This document shows positions 16,451 to 25,194 of a stretch of DNA of 64,000 nucleotides, in pieces; position 1 is the first letter of the stretch, and each line of letters starts with the position of its first letter. The notes below the pieces were generated by a model. It was not told the DNA's origin. It saw only the letters and a list, made by a program, of their open reading frames with translations, and searched no databases. The stretch is taken from positions 1-64,000 of the IMG/VR virus record IMGVR_UViG_3300010367_000050; one strand, written 5' to 3'. The translations under genes were made by a program, and so were the position numbers. This DNA comes from a virus.

Positions 16451-17727
16451 CCCGGTAGGTATGTACTCCGCTCGAAGTCTGTGATCAGATCGAAACTGCC
16501 AAACTTTCTACCAACGCGGTTTTTTAGCCATACCAATCTGGCTTTGTCCTCTTCAGCTTCTTTCTTGGTCTGATTAATGGACGCTAGAGCGTCAGCAGTA
16601 GCCAGCTTGGTGAAATCTCCAGCGATGTCATCTCCCATGGCTGTCTCCTTATTGACACCGCCTCTGTTCGTCTGAGTGACTGTGGCTCCAGCCAGATTCA
16701 TGGAACCGCACAACCCACGTAGTTCCACACCTAACCAGGCCAACTGTTTGACCTCATCTTTGATGTGTGTAGGCATCTCTAGCAGGTCCAAATAATCCAG
16801 TAGAAGCAAGTCTACATCAAAGCCATCCCTGGCTTTTAGCAGCATCAAGTGAGCTCGCAAGCCAGAAATGGAAAGTTTGTGAGCCGGGAACTCCTTGATG
16901 TAGACATCTGCTCCAATGTTCTTCCGCAGATTCTTCATCCACTTGGACAGTTTCCGTTTGCCTTCTTCAGTCAATCCGGCTAGATCGTCATCTGTTTTAC
17001 CCAATAGGCATTGATCATACCGGCCTCTGGTAATGTTCATAGCCAATTCCAGAGTGATGTGAGCTACCCTCTTACCACGCTTGGCTGCACCAGTGCCTAT
17101 GTTTATGAGCCAATTGGTCTTACCGACGTTGGGAGCAGCCATGAATATAGCCAATTCGCGCTTGCCTAGTCCTCCACGCAAGGGTCCGTCGACACAATCG
17201 AATCCTGTTGGAACCACTACACGTGATTCCTCAATGGTCTGACGGGTGTCAGCATCGGCAAGGAGATATGTGCCCTTGCCATCCACTTCTGCTCCTATGG
17301 TCTGGGCTTTTTGAATGCGGGCTGTTACCTCGGAGAACTTGCCATTCTGAATGTCTTCAACAGATTCCAACAAGGCTTCTTTCATAGCCTCTCGTTGGCA
17401 AAACCCAATCAGAGTATCCTGGATGAACTCCATTTGCTCAGCAGCATCATCCTGGAGATCAGTGACAATGTCAAGCAGCAGATCGAAATCGTCAGCCGCG
17501 CTTTTCTTGTTGGACTTGTCAAAGTACGTATGGGCCTGGTCGTAGATAGCCATACGTGACGGGTGCTTTTGATACTTGCGATAGTGCTCCAGGATGAACC
17601 GGCAGAGATGTTGTTCACTTGGAGTCTCAAAATATCTTGGCTGAATCACACTCGAAGCCAAAACAGAGAACTCCGTGCTAACCATCATCAACGAGAGCAC
17701 GTGATGTCTAAATGCGTCAGTTTTCAT
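16447..17727 (-). CDS. DnaB-like replicative helicase
   Basis: Hexameric 5'-3' helicase that unwinds the fork. The RecA-fold C-terminal domain has Walker A AAPNVGKTN, a HITLELAM strand (H1a/Glu), Walker B DLLLLDYLDLL and a Q-T-N-R-G motif (VTQTNRGG) with R-finger LKNRVGRKFGSF. The N-terminal ~150 residues are helical, as in DnaB. 426 aa matches phage DnaB proteins. Operon with primase downstream. Confidence 0.9.
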   Translation of the reverse strand: MKTDAFRHHVLSLMMVSTEFSVLASSVIQPRYFETPSEQHLCRFILEHYRKYQKHPSRMAIYDQAHTYFDKSNKKSAADDFDLLLDIVTDLQDDAAEQMEFIQDTLIGFCQREAMKEALLESVEDIQNGKFSEVTARIQKAQTIGAEVDGKGTYLLADADTRQTIEESRVVVPTGFDCVDGPLRGGLGKRELAIFMAAPNVGKTNWLINIGTGAAKRGKRVAHITLELAMNITRGRYDQCLLGKTDDDLAGLTEEGKRKLSKWMKNLRKNIGADVYIKEFPAHKLSISGLRAHLMLLKARDGFDVDLLLLDYLDLLEMPTHIKDEVKQLAWLGVELRGLCGSMNLAGATVTQTNRGGVNKETAMGDDIAGDFTKLATADALASINQTKKEAEEDKARLVWLKNRVGRKFGSFDLITDFERSTYLPG

Positions 17728-18487
17728 AGTCGTTCCACTTCAGTGGCCCATGTTCTGTGATAGCAATCATCAGGGCTTCCAGGCAAGCTCCCTGTATGAC
17801 TGAACTGCGGTTGAACCTCTTCAGCTGGTCTTGAATCCTGGGATTGTCAATGATTCCAGCCTCAACTAACTCTCTAAACTCCGGATAACACAACAAGTAC
17901 CAGGACTGAACTTGAGGATACAGGTACCACAGAGCCTCTGCCAGTGACGGCGTTTGAAGCTCTATCAACCTGTCCGACCACTTCAAGGCTTCCACGTGAC
18001 CCTTGGATACTCTGTTTCTCAGGTTGCGTTCCAATGAATTGGTTACAGCCTTCTTATCCTCCGTCCGGATAAACTTGCGTTCCTGTCTCTTCTCCCAATC
18101 CTCATATCGCTTCTGCGCCGACTCTCCGAAGCAATGATACAATGTGAAATACTGGATGCGGATACAATCAGCCTGCGCGAGCATCCATCTATCAATGTCA
18201 ATATTACTGGCAGTTATGTAATTCAATAGCGCCAATGCTGTAGGAGTGTACTTCCCGCCTACATAGTTTTCTGGAGTTTTGAACGGTGGAAGGTACCCAC
18301 GTTTCTTCTTGAGATACGCAATTTTATTGAATGACCTAGACACTAACCCGTAGTTGTGTGTAACACGGAGGGCATGTATGTAAGTGGTCCTGATGTCTTT
18401 GGGAATCTTAGATTTGCGAAGCTGTGACAAGTGCTTTAGTCGGATAGTCTGCTCTTTGCGAGCCTGGTTCCAGGGGTGCGGTGTCAC
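17717..18487 (-). CDS. basic helical protein of the replication operon, unknown
   Basis: 256 aa, basic, predicted helical with Tyr/Trp-rich stretches (LAEALWYLYPQVQSWYLLC). No family recognised. It lies immediately upstream of the helicase gene in translation order and overlaps it by 11 bases. A helicase loader or origin protein would fit that spot in other phages, but nothing in the sequence shows a P-loop, and the idea is only positional. Confidence 0.65.
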   Translation of the reverse strand: MTPHPWNQARKEQTIRLKHLSQLRKSKIPKDIRTTYIHALRVTHNYGLVSRSFNKIAYLKKKRGYLPPFKTPENYVGGKYTPTALALLNYITASNIDIDRWMLAQADCIRIQYFTLYHCFGESAQKRYEDWEKRQERKFIRTEDKKAVTNSLERNLRNRVSKGHVEALKWSDRLIELQTPSLAEALWYLYPQVQSWYLLCYPEFRELVEAGIIDNPRIQDQLKRFNRSSVIQGACLEALMIAITEHGPLKWNDYEN

Positions 18488-18502
18488 TTCTTGCCTCTTG
18501 CT

Positions 18503-19078
18503 CTAAGTAACGGGTTGGGAGTCTAAAGAGACCGCTGCCACTTTCTCAATATACTTCCGGAGTGAGATTAGTTGGAAGAAAAGCCAATCATCAAAGGAAA
18601 GGTTGCTTCCAGACTCCTTGTACTCCAGTTCAATCTTCTTGACCCAGTGCTTGACTTCTTCAACCTCTGTAGGCTTGAACTTCATGGGATTCCGCTGTTG
18701 ATTCAAGCAGTCCATCGCTACACGAGCCCGCTTGTCCAAGAGTGTTTCCCACTCCCGTACGAGGTTGGACACCACAATACGCCGATCCAGGGTTGTGTTC
18801 AAGTCCAACCACTCCTGAACATAACCGGCGCTTTGGTCTTTGTGACACAGTTGAATGTCCACAGGCTGTAGAGGCTTGTTGTTAGTGTGAACAAACAGGA
18901 AGATATCACACTCACCCATCAGTCTCTCACGATCTTCGTCTGTGAGCTTCCAGCGTGTTGCCACGAGTCCAGCCGGGCTTCTGAGAGCAGGCAAGGGTGT
19001 GAACTCGGGTTGGTCTTCAGCATAGACAACTTCATACGGTTCAAGACCGGTGACGACAGGTGATACTGGATTTGGCAT
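18503..19078 (-). CDS. hypothetical protein, 191 aa
   Basis: Start chosen at ATG 19078, seven bases... after AAGGAG, rather than the longer frame from 19132. The protein has a beta-rich first half with WKLTDEDRERLMGECDIFLFVHT, a pattern (W-x-L-T-x-x-E-R ... G-x-x-I) common in unassigned phage proteins, and a helical second half. It is the first gene of a transcription unit, just downstream of the noncoding region 19079-19314, and would be read before the replication genes. Confidence 0.65.
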   Translation of the reverse strand: MPNPVSPVVTGLEPYEVVYAEDQPEFTPLPALRSPAGLVATRWKLTDEDRERLMGECDIFLFVHTNNKPLQPVDIQLCHKDQSAGYVQEWLDLNTTLDRRIVVSNLVREWETLLDKRARVAMDCLNQQRNPMKFKPTEVEEVKHWVKKIELEYKESGSNLSFDDWLFFQLISLRKYIEKVAAVSLDSQPVT

Positions 19079-19314
19079 TTCATCTCCTTGTGAAGCAAGC
19101 CACGAAGTGGCGAAGCTTAGTGCGAAGCACACAGGCCCTATTTTTCATTTATGAAAAATAGAAACATATAAAACATATCCCTGTTATATAACCGGGGGCC
19201 AATAGTTTCCCGCGCCTAGGGCGCGTCCGAGGCGCGCGCGGCACTCAACCCCCAGTCAGTGTATTACGTGAGAATTCGATAATCGATCTATTACAGTACG
19301 ATAATCGGACGGCT
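19079..19314. promoter_or_regulatory. noncoding control region with hairpins
   Basis: 236 bases without a gene, upstream of the 18503-19078 gene and downstream of the 19315 gene. It holds an 11-base inverted repeat CTATTTTTCAT/ATGAAAAATAG (19138-19161), an AT-rich stretch with TATATAAC on both readings, a GC hairpin CGCGCC-TAG-GGCGCG near 19210-19225, and two copies of CGATAATCG. A promoter for the replication genes to the left is likely, but no clear -35/-10 pair is assigned. The 14-base CTATTTTTCATTTA recurs at about 63522 in the other control region. Confidence 0.5.
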
Positions 19315-19575
19315 CTATGGCCATGTGAATTTCTTGCAGAACTCATCAAGGTTGCGGACGAATGTATCGCCGTCAACTCCAAAGAGGCTCACAGACTTAT
19401 ATACCACATAGTCCTTGCCTTCGCGTGCACCATTGTCGGCGCAGACCGCAAGATGAACAACCATGTACCGGTTATTGCTTTTGATGTGACGAAAGAACAA
19501 ACCTTCGTTGACGTCTACAGGTTTGAGGTGATCAGGTTTTGGGGTGGGTTTGTCTTTTGGAGCTTTCTTGGGCAC
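19315..19575 (-). CDS. DUF1653-like small protein
   Basis: 86 aa starting at GTG 19575, one base after the helicase stop (TAACGTG) and with AAGGATG upstream. The core GLFFRHIKSNNRYMVVHLAV ... DYVVYKSVSLFG ... FVRNLDEFCKKF fits the DUF1653 pattern (RHxKGxxYxV, VVYRxL, RPxxxF). Function of that family is unknown. A longer frame to 19845 only overlaps the helicase gene and is not used. Confidence 0.7.
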   Translation of the reverse strand: MPKKAPKDKPTPKPDHLKPVDVNEGLFFRHIKSNNRYMVVHLAVCADNGAREGKDYVVYKSVSLFGVDGDTFVRNLDEFCKKFTWP

Positions 19576-19576
19576 G

Positions 19577-21031
19577 TTACATCCTTTCTTGTAGATAAGC
19601 GTATACGTCCGGTGGCAAGGACGGGAAGCCCTCTGCCATCTTGAAACCTTTTGTAGACTCAATAATGATTTGGCGACCTCTGGAGTGCTTGGCACATACA
19701 GAGTTGAACTCATCGTCAAAGTCCACATACCAGGCTGTCTTGTTGCCTGTGTTATTCTGGCGAAGTGTTCTGCCAATAGACTGTTTGATGCTGATCTCGT
19801 TACAACCTCCACCAGCATAGATAAGTGCTTCAATGTCAGGAACATCTATGCCAGTATCAAAGATGGGAGTGCATATACAAGCAAACTTCTCTCCTGACTC
19901 CAATCTCTTCAGAGTCTTTACACGGTTGCTTGCTTGACTATGAGTTAGGGTTGCTCCAGGGTAGTGTCTGTGTATACGCTTTCCATGATCAGTGTGCCTT
20001 ACCAGCACTACAGTCTGTCGTCCTGTGGCTACAAAGGCTTCAGCTAACAAGGCCACAAGTCTGTTGCGCTCGTCAGCCATCTCCACTACACCCCAGTCTA
20101 ATCCATACTTGCAGGTGGAAGCTAGGCGAGTAAGGTTCACAGGTAGAAAGACCGCATTTAGATTTGCGCTGATTCCTCTCTCGATAAGCGTATCATTCCC
20201 GAGGTTGGCTAGAACCGGACCCGTAAGACCCAATACGAAATGCTTCTGAACATTACCCTCTCGGAAGGGCGTACCCGAGAAGCCTACGCGCACGTCGCCC
20301 GTAGTGCCTTCAACCGAATTGAAATACCTATCGTCGGATAGGCAGTGACACTCGTCAGGGAACACAAACTCTGCGTCTTTCAAGAATCGAATGGTCTTGG
20401 AGAGCTTTGGAGTTTTCTTTCGCTTGGCTATGGTGTGGTACATAGCAACAGTGATATCGTCAGGCTGGAACGTTCCATCTCCAACAATTCCAATGTTACG
20501 TTCCAGAGCAAACGAAAGCCTGTGAGCTGTCTGAGTCAACAACTCCTTACGAGGAACATACACCACACCCTTTTGAAATTTGCCAGCCTTTATTGTGCCG
20601 GCCATGATCTCAGTCTTGCCGCCGTTTGTGGCAACCTGAATGACACCTCTGCTGTATCGGAGAATCTTCCACACGGCTTCCAGCTGATAATCGCGGAGTT
20701 CAATCTGACCCAGCTTGGGATGGGGTAGGACAAGCTGTGCTATGGACTCCACAGCCTTGGGCTCGGGATAACCTATGACCTCAACATCGTGCCCGTTCTT
20801 GCGCAGAACGGTGACAGCTTTGGAGATCAATCCGCTGTAGAACTTGCCAGTCTGTAGAGAGAAGAAGTGCTGTTTGCCGTCCCACATTCCACTCTGGTAC
20901 AAGGGACTGAAGAAGTAACCTTCCTTATGGAATGACAAATTATCATCCAACAGCTTGTAGGCATGCCGGAGGTCTCGTGGGTCATCGGCGGATAGCTCAG
21001 ACCTCACACGGTCATATGTGATTGTGATCAT
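19577..21031 (-). CDS. UvsW-like SF2 DNA helicase
   Basis: Superfamily 2 helicase used for branch migration and for resolving recombination or stalled-fork structures. Motifs in order: ELRDYQLEAVWKIL (Q-like), VATNGGKTEI (I), FPDECHC (II), GFSGTP (III), HTDHGKRIH and FDTGIDVPD (IV-V), QSIGRTLRQ (VI). The N-terminal ~95 residues include GMWDGKQHFF, as in T4 UvsW. Start chosen is ATG 21031; the longer frame to 21100 begins inside a terminator hairpin. 484 aa, close to T4 UvsW (503). First gene after the terminator that closes the lysis region. Confidence 0.87.
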   Translation of the reverse strand: MITITYDRVRSELSADDPRDLRHAYKLLDDNLSFHKEGYFFSPLYQSGMWDGKQHFFSLQTGKFYSGLISKAVTVLRKNGHDVEVIGYPEPKAVESIAQLVLPHPKLGQIELRDYQLEAVWKILRYSRGVIQVATNGGKTEIMAGTIKAGKFQKGVVYVPRKELLTQTAHRLSFALERNIGIVGDGTFQPDDITVAMYHTIAKRKKTPKLSKTIRFLKDAEFVFPDECHCLSDDRYFNSVEGTTGDVRVGFSGTPFREGNVQKHFVLGLTGPVLANLGNDTLIERGISANLNAVFLPVNLTRLASTCKYGLDWGVVEMADERNRLVALLAEAFVATGRQTVVLVRHTDHGKRIHRHYPGATLTHSQASNRVKTLKRLESGEKFACICTPIFDTGIDVPDIEALIYAGGGCNEISIKQSIGRTLRQNNTGNKTAWYVDFDDEFNSVCAKHSRGRQIIIESTKGFKMAEGFPSLPPDVYAYLQERM

Positions 21032-21036
21032 TTTTC

Positions 21037-21056
21037 CGTCCCTAGGAATAGGGACG
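21037..21056. other. hairpin in helicase leader
   Basis: Inverted repeat CGTCCCTA-GGAA-TAGGGACG ends six bases before the helicase ATG on the minus strand. It would mask or frame the ribosome site, so it may control translation of the helicase. It carries the same CCCTA core as other hairpins in the genome. Confidence 0.45.
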
Positions 21057-21093
21057 ATTTTGGGAGTGTAAAGGTTTTCTGGAAAAGAGAAAA

Positions 21094-21111
21094 GGCCCAC
21101 AACCGTGGGCC
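21094..21111 (-). terminator. rho-independent terminator
   Basis: Seven-base stem GGCCCAC/GTGGGCC with a four-base loop; on the minus strand it is followed by TTTTCTCTTTTCC. It follows the stop of the 21118 gene and closes the lysis and tail-fibre transcription unit before the helicase gene. Confidence 0.85.
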
Positions 21112-21117
21112 AATCCC

Positions 21118-21324
21118 TTATGACTGTTGGTTGAGATCAGCCTCAGCCTTGGCAATCTCAGAATCAGCAAAATCTACGATCTGGTTTGCTTTGGTCTCAG
21201 CCATTTTGTGGAAGTCATCAAACGATAGTGCCGTCTGACCCTTTACAGCCTGGTTTGCTTTGTATTCAGCGTACAGCTGAACGGCCAGGGTAACGGCAGC
21301 AAGTACAAGCTGCTGTGTATTCAC
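21118..21324 (-). CDS. small protein with N-terminal hydrophobic helix
   Basis: 68 aa: a hydrophobic N-terminal segment (LVLAAVTLAVQLYAEY) followed by a charged helix (MAETKANQIVDFADSEIAKAEADL). Probably membrane-associated. Last gene of the lysis cluster, 12 bases from the lipoprotein gene and just before the terminator. Could be a small lysis accessory; no family recognised. Confidence 0.6.
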   Translation of the reverse strand: MNTQQLVLAAVTLAVQLYAEYKANQAVKGQTALSFDDFHKMAETKANQIVDFADSEIAKAEADLNQQS

Positions 21325-21336
21325 GAGCCCTCCTTG

Positions 21337-21807
21337 TTAGTGGTTGGACAGCTGGACAACAGTGGAGATGGTGTTGAAGCCCAGCTGAATGGACGAAAGC
21401 AACTGGTTGAACTTCGCCAGGGAGTCCGGGTCCAAGCCGCCGACGGAGTTGACGATGACTTGAATATCAGCCAGACCTTGAGCAACTTGTGTACGAATGT
21501 CAGCCGCACTCGCGTGGGACTTGATCAATCCGCTGAGTACAGGCTCCATCTGGCCGATTTTCTTGAAGGCTGATTGGATGACGATGTGATCCTGTGGCTT
21601 GATCAACTTCAGGGAGTACACGTCAGCTTCAGCCTGTTGAGCCAGTGAAGTGTAATTCATGACGTCATTCAGAACCGATTCGGCCTTGGCATAGGGGTCA
21701 AGGGTTGGGGCAACAACTCCAGTTGTGGAGGTGGAAGCCCGGTGAGCGCAACCGACTGTCGAGAAGACCAGAACGGCTGTAATGGTCAGGGCAAAAATCC
21801 TGCGCAT
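21337..21807 (-). CDS. lipoprotein, lysis cluster
   Basis: Start ATG 21807 has AAGGAG at good spacing; the frame upstream of it belongs to the neighbouring gene. The N-terminus is a lipoprotein signal: MRRIFALTITAVLVF then lipobox STVGC. The mature part (~135 aa) is helical and amphipathic. In a lysis cluster this could be an outer-membrane spanin-like or periplasmic lipoprotein, but it is longer than typical o-spanins and no partner i-spanin is evident. Confidence 0.7.
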   Translation of the reverse strand: MRRIFALTITAVLVFSTVGCAHRASTSTTGVVAPTLDPYAKAESVLNDVMNYTSLAQQAEADVYSLKLIKPQDHIVIQSAFKKIGQMEPVLSGLIKSHASAADIRTQVAQGLADIQVIVNSVGGLDPDSLAKFNQLLSSIQLGFNTISTVVQLSNH

Positions 21808-21820
21808 GGGTTGCTCCTTG

Positions 21821-22180
21821 TTATTCGTATTTGGGAATTTCCCTGGACAGACCCTTGGGAAGCTTGGAGTCCAGGAAGTCCAAGACATCGTCGGCCAGAT
21901 ACCCGGCGAACACCGCGGTCAGCTTTGTGATGGGAGCGGCGTATGTCAATGTGATACCAGCCCAGGCAAACAACTTGTTGGCGAGTGTTGGGTCCCCCAC
22001 GTAGATAAGAAACAGACCCAGGAAGATGCCGAAGCGGATCACAAGCGGCACCCATAGCTTGATGAACCACGCTCCCATGGAAGGAGAAACGCCAGCCTTG
22101 ACAGCGTTCTGCGCTCCCTTGAGACAGTGAAAAAGGAATCCCAGCAGCAGTAGCAGGGACAGAATGACGAGGTTGTTCAT
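21821..22180 (-). CDS. integral membrane protein, holin candidate
   Basis: 119 aa with two or three membrane segments: residues 3-20 (LVILSLLLLLGFLFHCL), 44-64 (VPLVIRFGIFLGLFLIYVG) and about 70-95. It lies directly next to the endolysin gene, the usual place for a holin, and has a charged C-terminal tail (KLPKGLSREIPKYE). Holins are defined by function, so this is position and topology only. Confidence 0.6.
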   Translation of the reverse strand: MNNLVILSLLLLLGFLFHCLKGAQNAVKAGVSPSMGAWFIKLWVPLVIRFGIFLGLFLIYVGDPTLANKLFAWAGITLTYAAPITKLTAVFAGYLADDVLDFLDSKLPKGLSREIPKYE

Positions 22181-22193
22181 TATGATCTCCTTG

Positions 22194-22772
22194 TTAGATT
22201 GTGGGCCTTGTGTCAGCCCGTCTCAACCACCCATTCAGAAAAACCTTCTGCGTTGGGTCTCGTGCGACGATTGCGTTGTAATGGATTTTAGCCACTTGTA
22301 CCAAATTGGTGTAAACCTGCTCTGGCGTGCACAGGTGAAGAGTGCTCAGAGTGGTAGGCCCGAGGTCTCCATCCAACGTGAGATGAACGCCAGAGCAAGC
22401 AGTGATGGCGGTCTGTAGCATAATCCTGCCAACCTTGGGTCCACAATTGTATCCCAGATCGAAGGTCTTCACTGCTAACAGAGGGTCCATCTGCTCGAAT
22501 GCAGGTACATAAAATTTCAGTACCTTTGCAATTTCTCTAACATCAGAGCGACTCAGCTTGCGCAGATCATCAATGTCTACATCACCGTCTCCGTCCTTGT
22601 CAAAGGACACTGCAAAGTGATAAGCCATAGCGACCTTGCTGGCGTTGATCAAAGTTTGAAGGGTGACCCCCATCATTGTAGGGCCACCCTTGTCCAGAGG
22701 GTGATTTGAAAAACCACCCTCTATGTCCGGCCTCAGAGTGAAATCAAGGCACTTGTCCAGTATGTCTGCCAT
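22194..22772 (-). CDS. endolysin, GH108 N-acetylmuramidase with EF-hand-like insert
   Basis: Cuts peptidoglycan at lysis. The GH108 signature is DIEGGFSNHPLDKGGPTMMGVT with catalytic Glu18; the C-terminal part (FDLGYNCGPKVGRIMLQ, LDGDLGPTT) matches the associated peptidoglycan-binding domain. Between them, residues ~57-70 read FDKDGDGDVDIDDL, an EF-hand/dockerin-type calcium loop not usual in this family. 192 aa is close to standard length. Next to a membrane protein and a lipoprotein, completing a lysis cassette. Confidence 0.85.
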   Translation of the reverse strand: MADILDKCLDFTLRPDIEGGFSNHPLDKGGPTMMGVTLQTLINASKVAMAYHFAVSFDKDGDGDVDIDDLRKLSRSDVREIAKVLKFYVPAFEQMDPLLAVKTFDLGYNCGPKVGRIMLQTAITACSGVHLTLDGDLGPTTLSTLHLCTPEQVYTNLVQVAKIHYNAIVARDPTQKVFLNGWLRRADTRPTI

Positions 22773-22781
22773 GTTATTCTC

Positions 22782-23384
22782 CTAGTGCATTTGAGACAGG
22801 GAGTGGGTGTAGAACCGGAAGAGTAGCACGCACACAGTGATTACAAGTCCCAGCGCAACAGAGGCAAACACGACAAGCGCACCAAACACCTGTGTAACCA
22901 ATATGGCTCCGATCCCTCGCTGTACAAGCTTCTCGTGCTTGTTGAGGTCCATACGGAGTTCGTGATGACCTCTCATCATATCTTCACGAAGCTTTTCAAG
23001 AGCTTGCTCGTTCTTCTCCATGCGCCGCTCGTTGGCTACGTGCATTTCTATTGTTTTTTCTTCTTTGTCTTTCACCATCTTCTCCACGAGGAATTTGGTG
23101 TCAACATTAGCTTGTTGCCAGCCTTTGTCGTAATGCTGACGTCTGGCTGGTTCCCCCTGAATGAAGGACTCAACCTTTGAGGCCCAACCTTCAACCTTGG
23201 CAGTAAGTTCATCAATCTTGCCTGTCAATACTTTCTCAAGTTTAGTCAAAAGTCCATCCGTCCCGCTGTGATCAAAGAGCATATTCATCCGCAACTCCGT
23301 CTCAGCTTGAAAGGTTTTCAGGCTCTCGATATCTTTGTCATGAGATATGTCGAGTGAACGCCCGCTGGCTCTGGTTGTGCCCAT
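22782..23384 (-). CDS. coiled-coil protein with C-terminal membrane anchor
   Basis: 200 aa. A long charged coiled coil (about residues 15-150, including MVKDKEEKTIEMHVANERRM) leads to one C-terminal membrane segment (IGAILVTQVFGALVVFASVALG and on). Such tail-anchored coiled coils occur in lysis or superinfection-exclusion roles. Position beside the endolysin supports a role at the membrane, for example an inner spanin-like protein with reversed layout, but this is not certain. Confidence 0.6.
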   Translation of the reverse strand: MGTTRASGRSLDISHDKDIESLKTFQAETELRMNMLFDHSGTDGLLTKLEKVLTGKIDELTAKVEGWASKVESFIQGEPARRQHYDKGWQQANVDTKFLVEKMVKDKEEKTIEMHVANERRMEKNEQALEKLREDMMRGHHELRMDLNKHEKLVQRGIGAILVTQVFGALVVFASVALGLVITVCVLLFRFYTHSLSQMH

Positions 23385-23415
23385 TGTAACTCTCCTCTAA
23401 AGCATCGCCTGCGAA

Positions 23416-24273
23416 CTATTGAACGTCAGTCTCATACCAGGATTGGCTTAGATACGTTGTGGTGCCTCCGCGATTGATCTGATACCACCAACCAGCAGGC
23501 ACCATACACCGGAATCCAACTGGTTGATTATTTGTGGTAGCTCCATATTGATTCGCGTCTATTCTCATAGAGGGAAAGCTTGGACCTACAGTACAGTCAA
23601 CCCAAGACCAGTTGGAACCATTTACGTTGAACCACCCTGATACAAAAATCATGTGGTTGGTGTTATTCTGATACGGAACCCCTGACCCGCGTGAACCACT
23701 CACGTCGTGAACATTTCCACCGATAACTGTGGGGGCTGGCGTGTCACAATTAGCTGATCCAGTGGTAGTTACTCCAGTAGCGAATTGACCAGCGCTGCAC
23801 TGGTTAGGTGGATTGGCCAAAGCAGACGCGGTGTTAGCTGTATTGGCACTCCCAGCAGTCGTAGCGTTTCCGGCGTTCGTTGCATTGTCTGCGTTATTGG
23901 CGTGTCCAGCGTTTGTAGCATTTGCTGCATTCGTCGCATTCGTAGCGTTGACGGCATTCGTAGCGTTTGTAGCAGTTGTGGCACTGCCCGCACTACTGGA
24001 GTAGTCCGCGTTGGTAGCATGACCAGCGTTGGTAGCGGAACTTGCGTTTCCATTCAGTGAACCATTGAACACAGACGCTGTAACACTCGTTGCCACGTTC
24101 AAAGCATTAGCTACCAAGCTTGTAAACCCGCCGCTTGATGGCACGTTGTTACCGATTGGAGTGCTGTTGATCTGTGAAAGAGTGAGGTCCACTCCGCGTT
24201 GAGGAGTCAACCCAAAGGCAACTCCCAAGACAACGAGGATAACGGTAGCTCCAAATAATGTCTTGTTACGCAT
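23416..24273 (-). CDS. tail-fibre-like protein with NAT repeats and signal peptide
   Basis: 285 aa. The N-terminus reads as a Sec signal or anchor (MRNKTLFGATVILVVLGVAFG). Residues ~75-150 are a run of Asn-Ala-Thr triplets (NATNAGHANNADNATNAG style), typical of fibrous phage tail proteins. The C-terminal domain is Trp-rich with Cys pairs (SGWFNVNGSNWSWVDCT, MVPAGWWYQINRGG), probably a globular receptor-binding tip. The signal peptide is odd in a virion protein, and it is shared with two neighbours. Confidence 0.65.
   Translation of the reverse strand: MRNKTLFGATVILVVLGVAFGLTPQRGVDLTLSQINSTPIGNNVPSSGGFTSLVANALNVATSVTASVFNGSLNGNASSATNAGHATNADYSSSAGSATTATNATNAVNATNATNAANATNAGHANNADNATNAGNATTAGSANTANTASALANPPNQCSAGQFATGVTTTGSANCDTPAPTVIGGNVHDVSGSRGSGVPYQNNTNHMIFVSGWFNVNGSNWSWVDCTVGPSFPSMRIDANQYGATTNNQPVGFRCMVPAGWWYQINRGGTTTYLSQSWYETDVQ
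23805..24050 (-). repeat. short-period repeats coding NAT triplets
   Basis: Tandem, slightly varied 9- to 15-base units encode repeated Asn-Ala-Thr / Asn-Ala-Gly within the fibre gene. Such tracts can expand or contract by slippage and change fibre length. Confidence 0.7.
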
Positions 24274-24282
24274 AATGTCTCC

Positions 24283-25182
24283 TTAGATGGCTGTCATAGC
24301 CGTGAGAGGGTACAATTCCAGGTTGTCATGAGCCTTGAATTTCTGCTGCGATCTACTGTTGGCATCTGGAGCGACAAGGCCGAACCCGTGAACTGTGCCG
24401 GGGTTGGCAACGCCTCGGTTACCTAATCCGTCCTGTTGGAATATCAGGGTGATCTCCATACCTTCCTTCAGGTTGCTGAATCCGAAGGTGGCTACATCAC
24501 TTGATAACAGGATATGGAATGTTCTTCCCAGAGAGGCGTCCATAGTCATACCGGTAGCACCATTCACGTGGACTGTGGTTTCCAGTAGCTTTGCGGTCAA
24601 CAACGCGCTGGTGATGAGGGCCAGGATAGCCGGGATGGACTGGAAGAATTGTGTGCGTTCAAACTTGATTTGATCAGCTGTGATAGCTGTTTGCCCAAAT
24701 TCTCGCTTGACATCGCAAAGAAGACTTCCCACGAATCCGGCTGGGGGAGCTACTGGGTACACCGGTTCGTAGTCTTCATCGCCGACGACGAAAATGTATT
24801 GAACGTCGTCGTATGTTCTGTAGTTGATTACGTCACCCGCAGGAGTGGTGAGGGGAGTATCTGAAGTTTGCTTCGGGCAAGCGTACACTGTGACCCAGCG
24901 AGATTTACCGGCTGCTGACACTGTGCCAGTCTGGGATAGATCGAGTGCCGTTGCCAGTGATGTTACCACTATGGTTCCGTCCTCCAGTACAATCTTGCCC
25001 GGCTGGACTAGCACAGACATGGAGTTGACTGGAGTGGTAGGAAGCGTTCCGAACCCATTGACGATGCCTTTGTTTCCAAATGACACGAGGACATCACGGA
25101 TTCCATTCTGAGGAACGGTCTCCACGGCTGTCATGTCTGGTACGCCGATGAGTTGTTCAAAATAGTAATTGTGCCGTTCCAT
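24283..25182 (-). CDS. tail fibre / baseplate-attached structural protein
   Basis: Start ATG 25182 (GAGGAG eight bases upstream); a TTG three bases earlier is not needed. 299 aa, beta-rich, with repeated Gly/Thr strands (VLVQPGKIVLEDGTIVVTSL) and a C-terminal jelly-roll-like stretch. No precise family, but the position between fibre genes and the pattern of a head-fibre or tail-fibre connector fit. No transmembrane or signal segment. Confidence 0.6.
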   Translation of the reverse strand: MERHNYYFEQLIGVPDMTAVETVPQNGIRDVLVSFGNKGIVNGFGTLPTTPVNSMSVLVQPGKIVLEDGTIVVTSLATALDLSQTGTVSAAGKSRWVTVYACPKQTSDTPLTTPAGDVINYRTYDDVQYIFVVGDEDYEPVYPVAPPAGFVGSLLCDVKREFGQTAITADQIKFERTQFFQSIPAILALITSALLTAKLLETTVHVNGATGMTMDASLGRTFHILLSSDVATFGFSNLKEGMEITLIFQQDGLGNRGVANPGTVHGFGLVAPDANSRSQQKFKAHDNLELYPLTAMTAI

Positions 25183-25194
25183 CAAATCTCCTCG

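Noticed and set aside
23805-24050. Repeat array resembling a CRISPR or satellite
   Set aside because: Repeat units vary and encode NAT triplets in a tail-fibre gene; no spacers of constant size.
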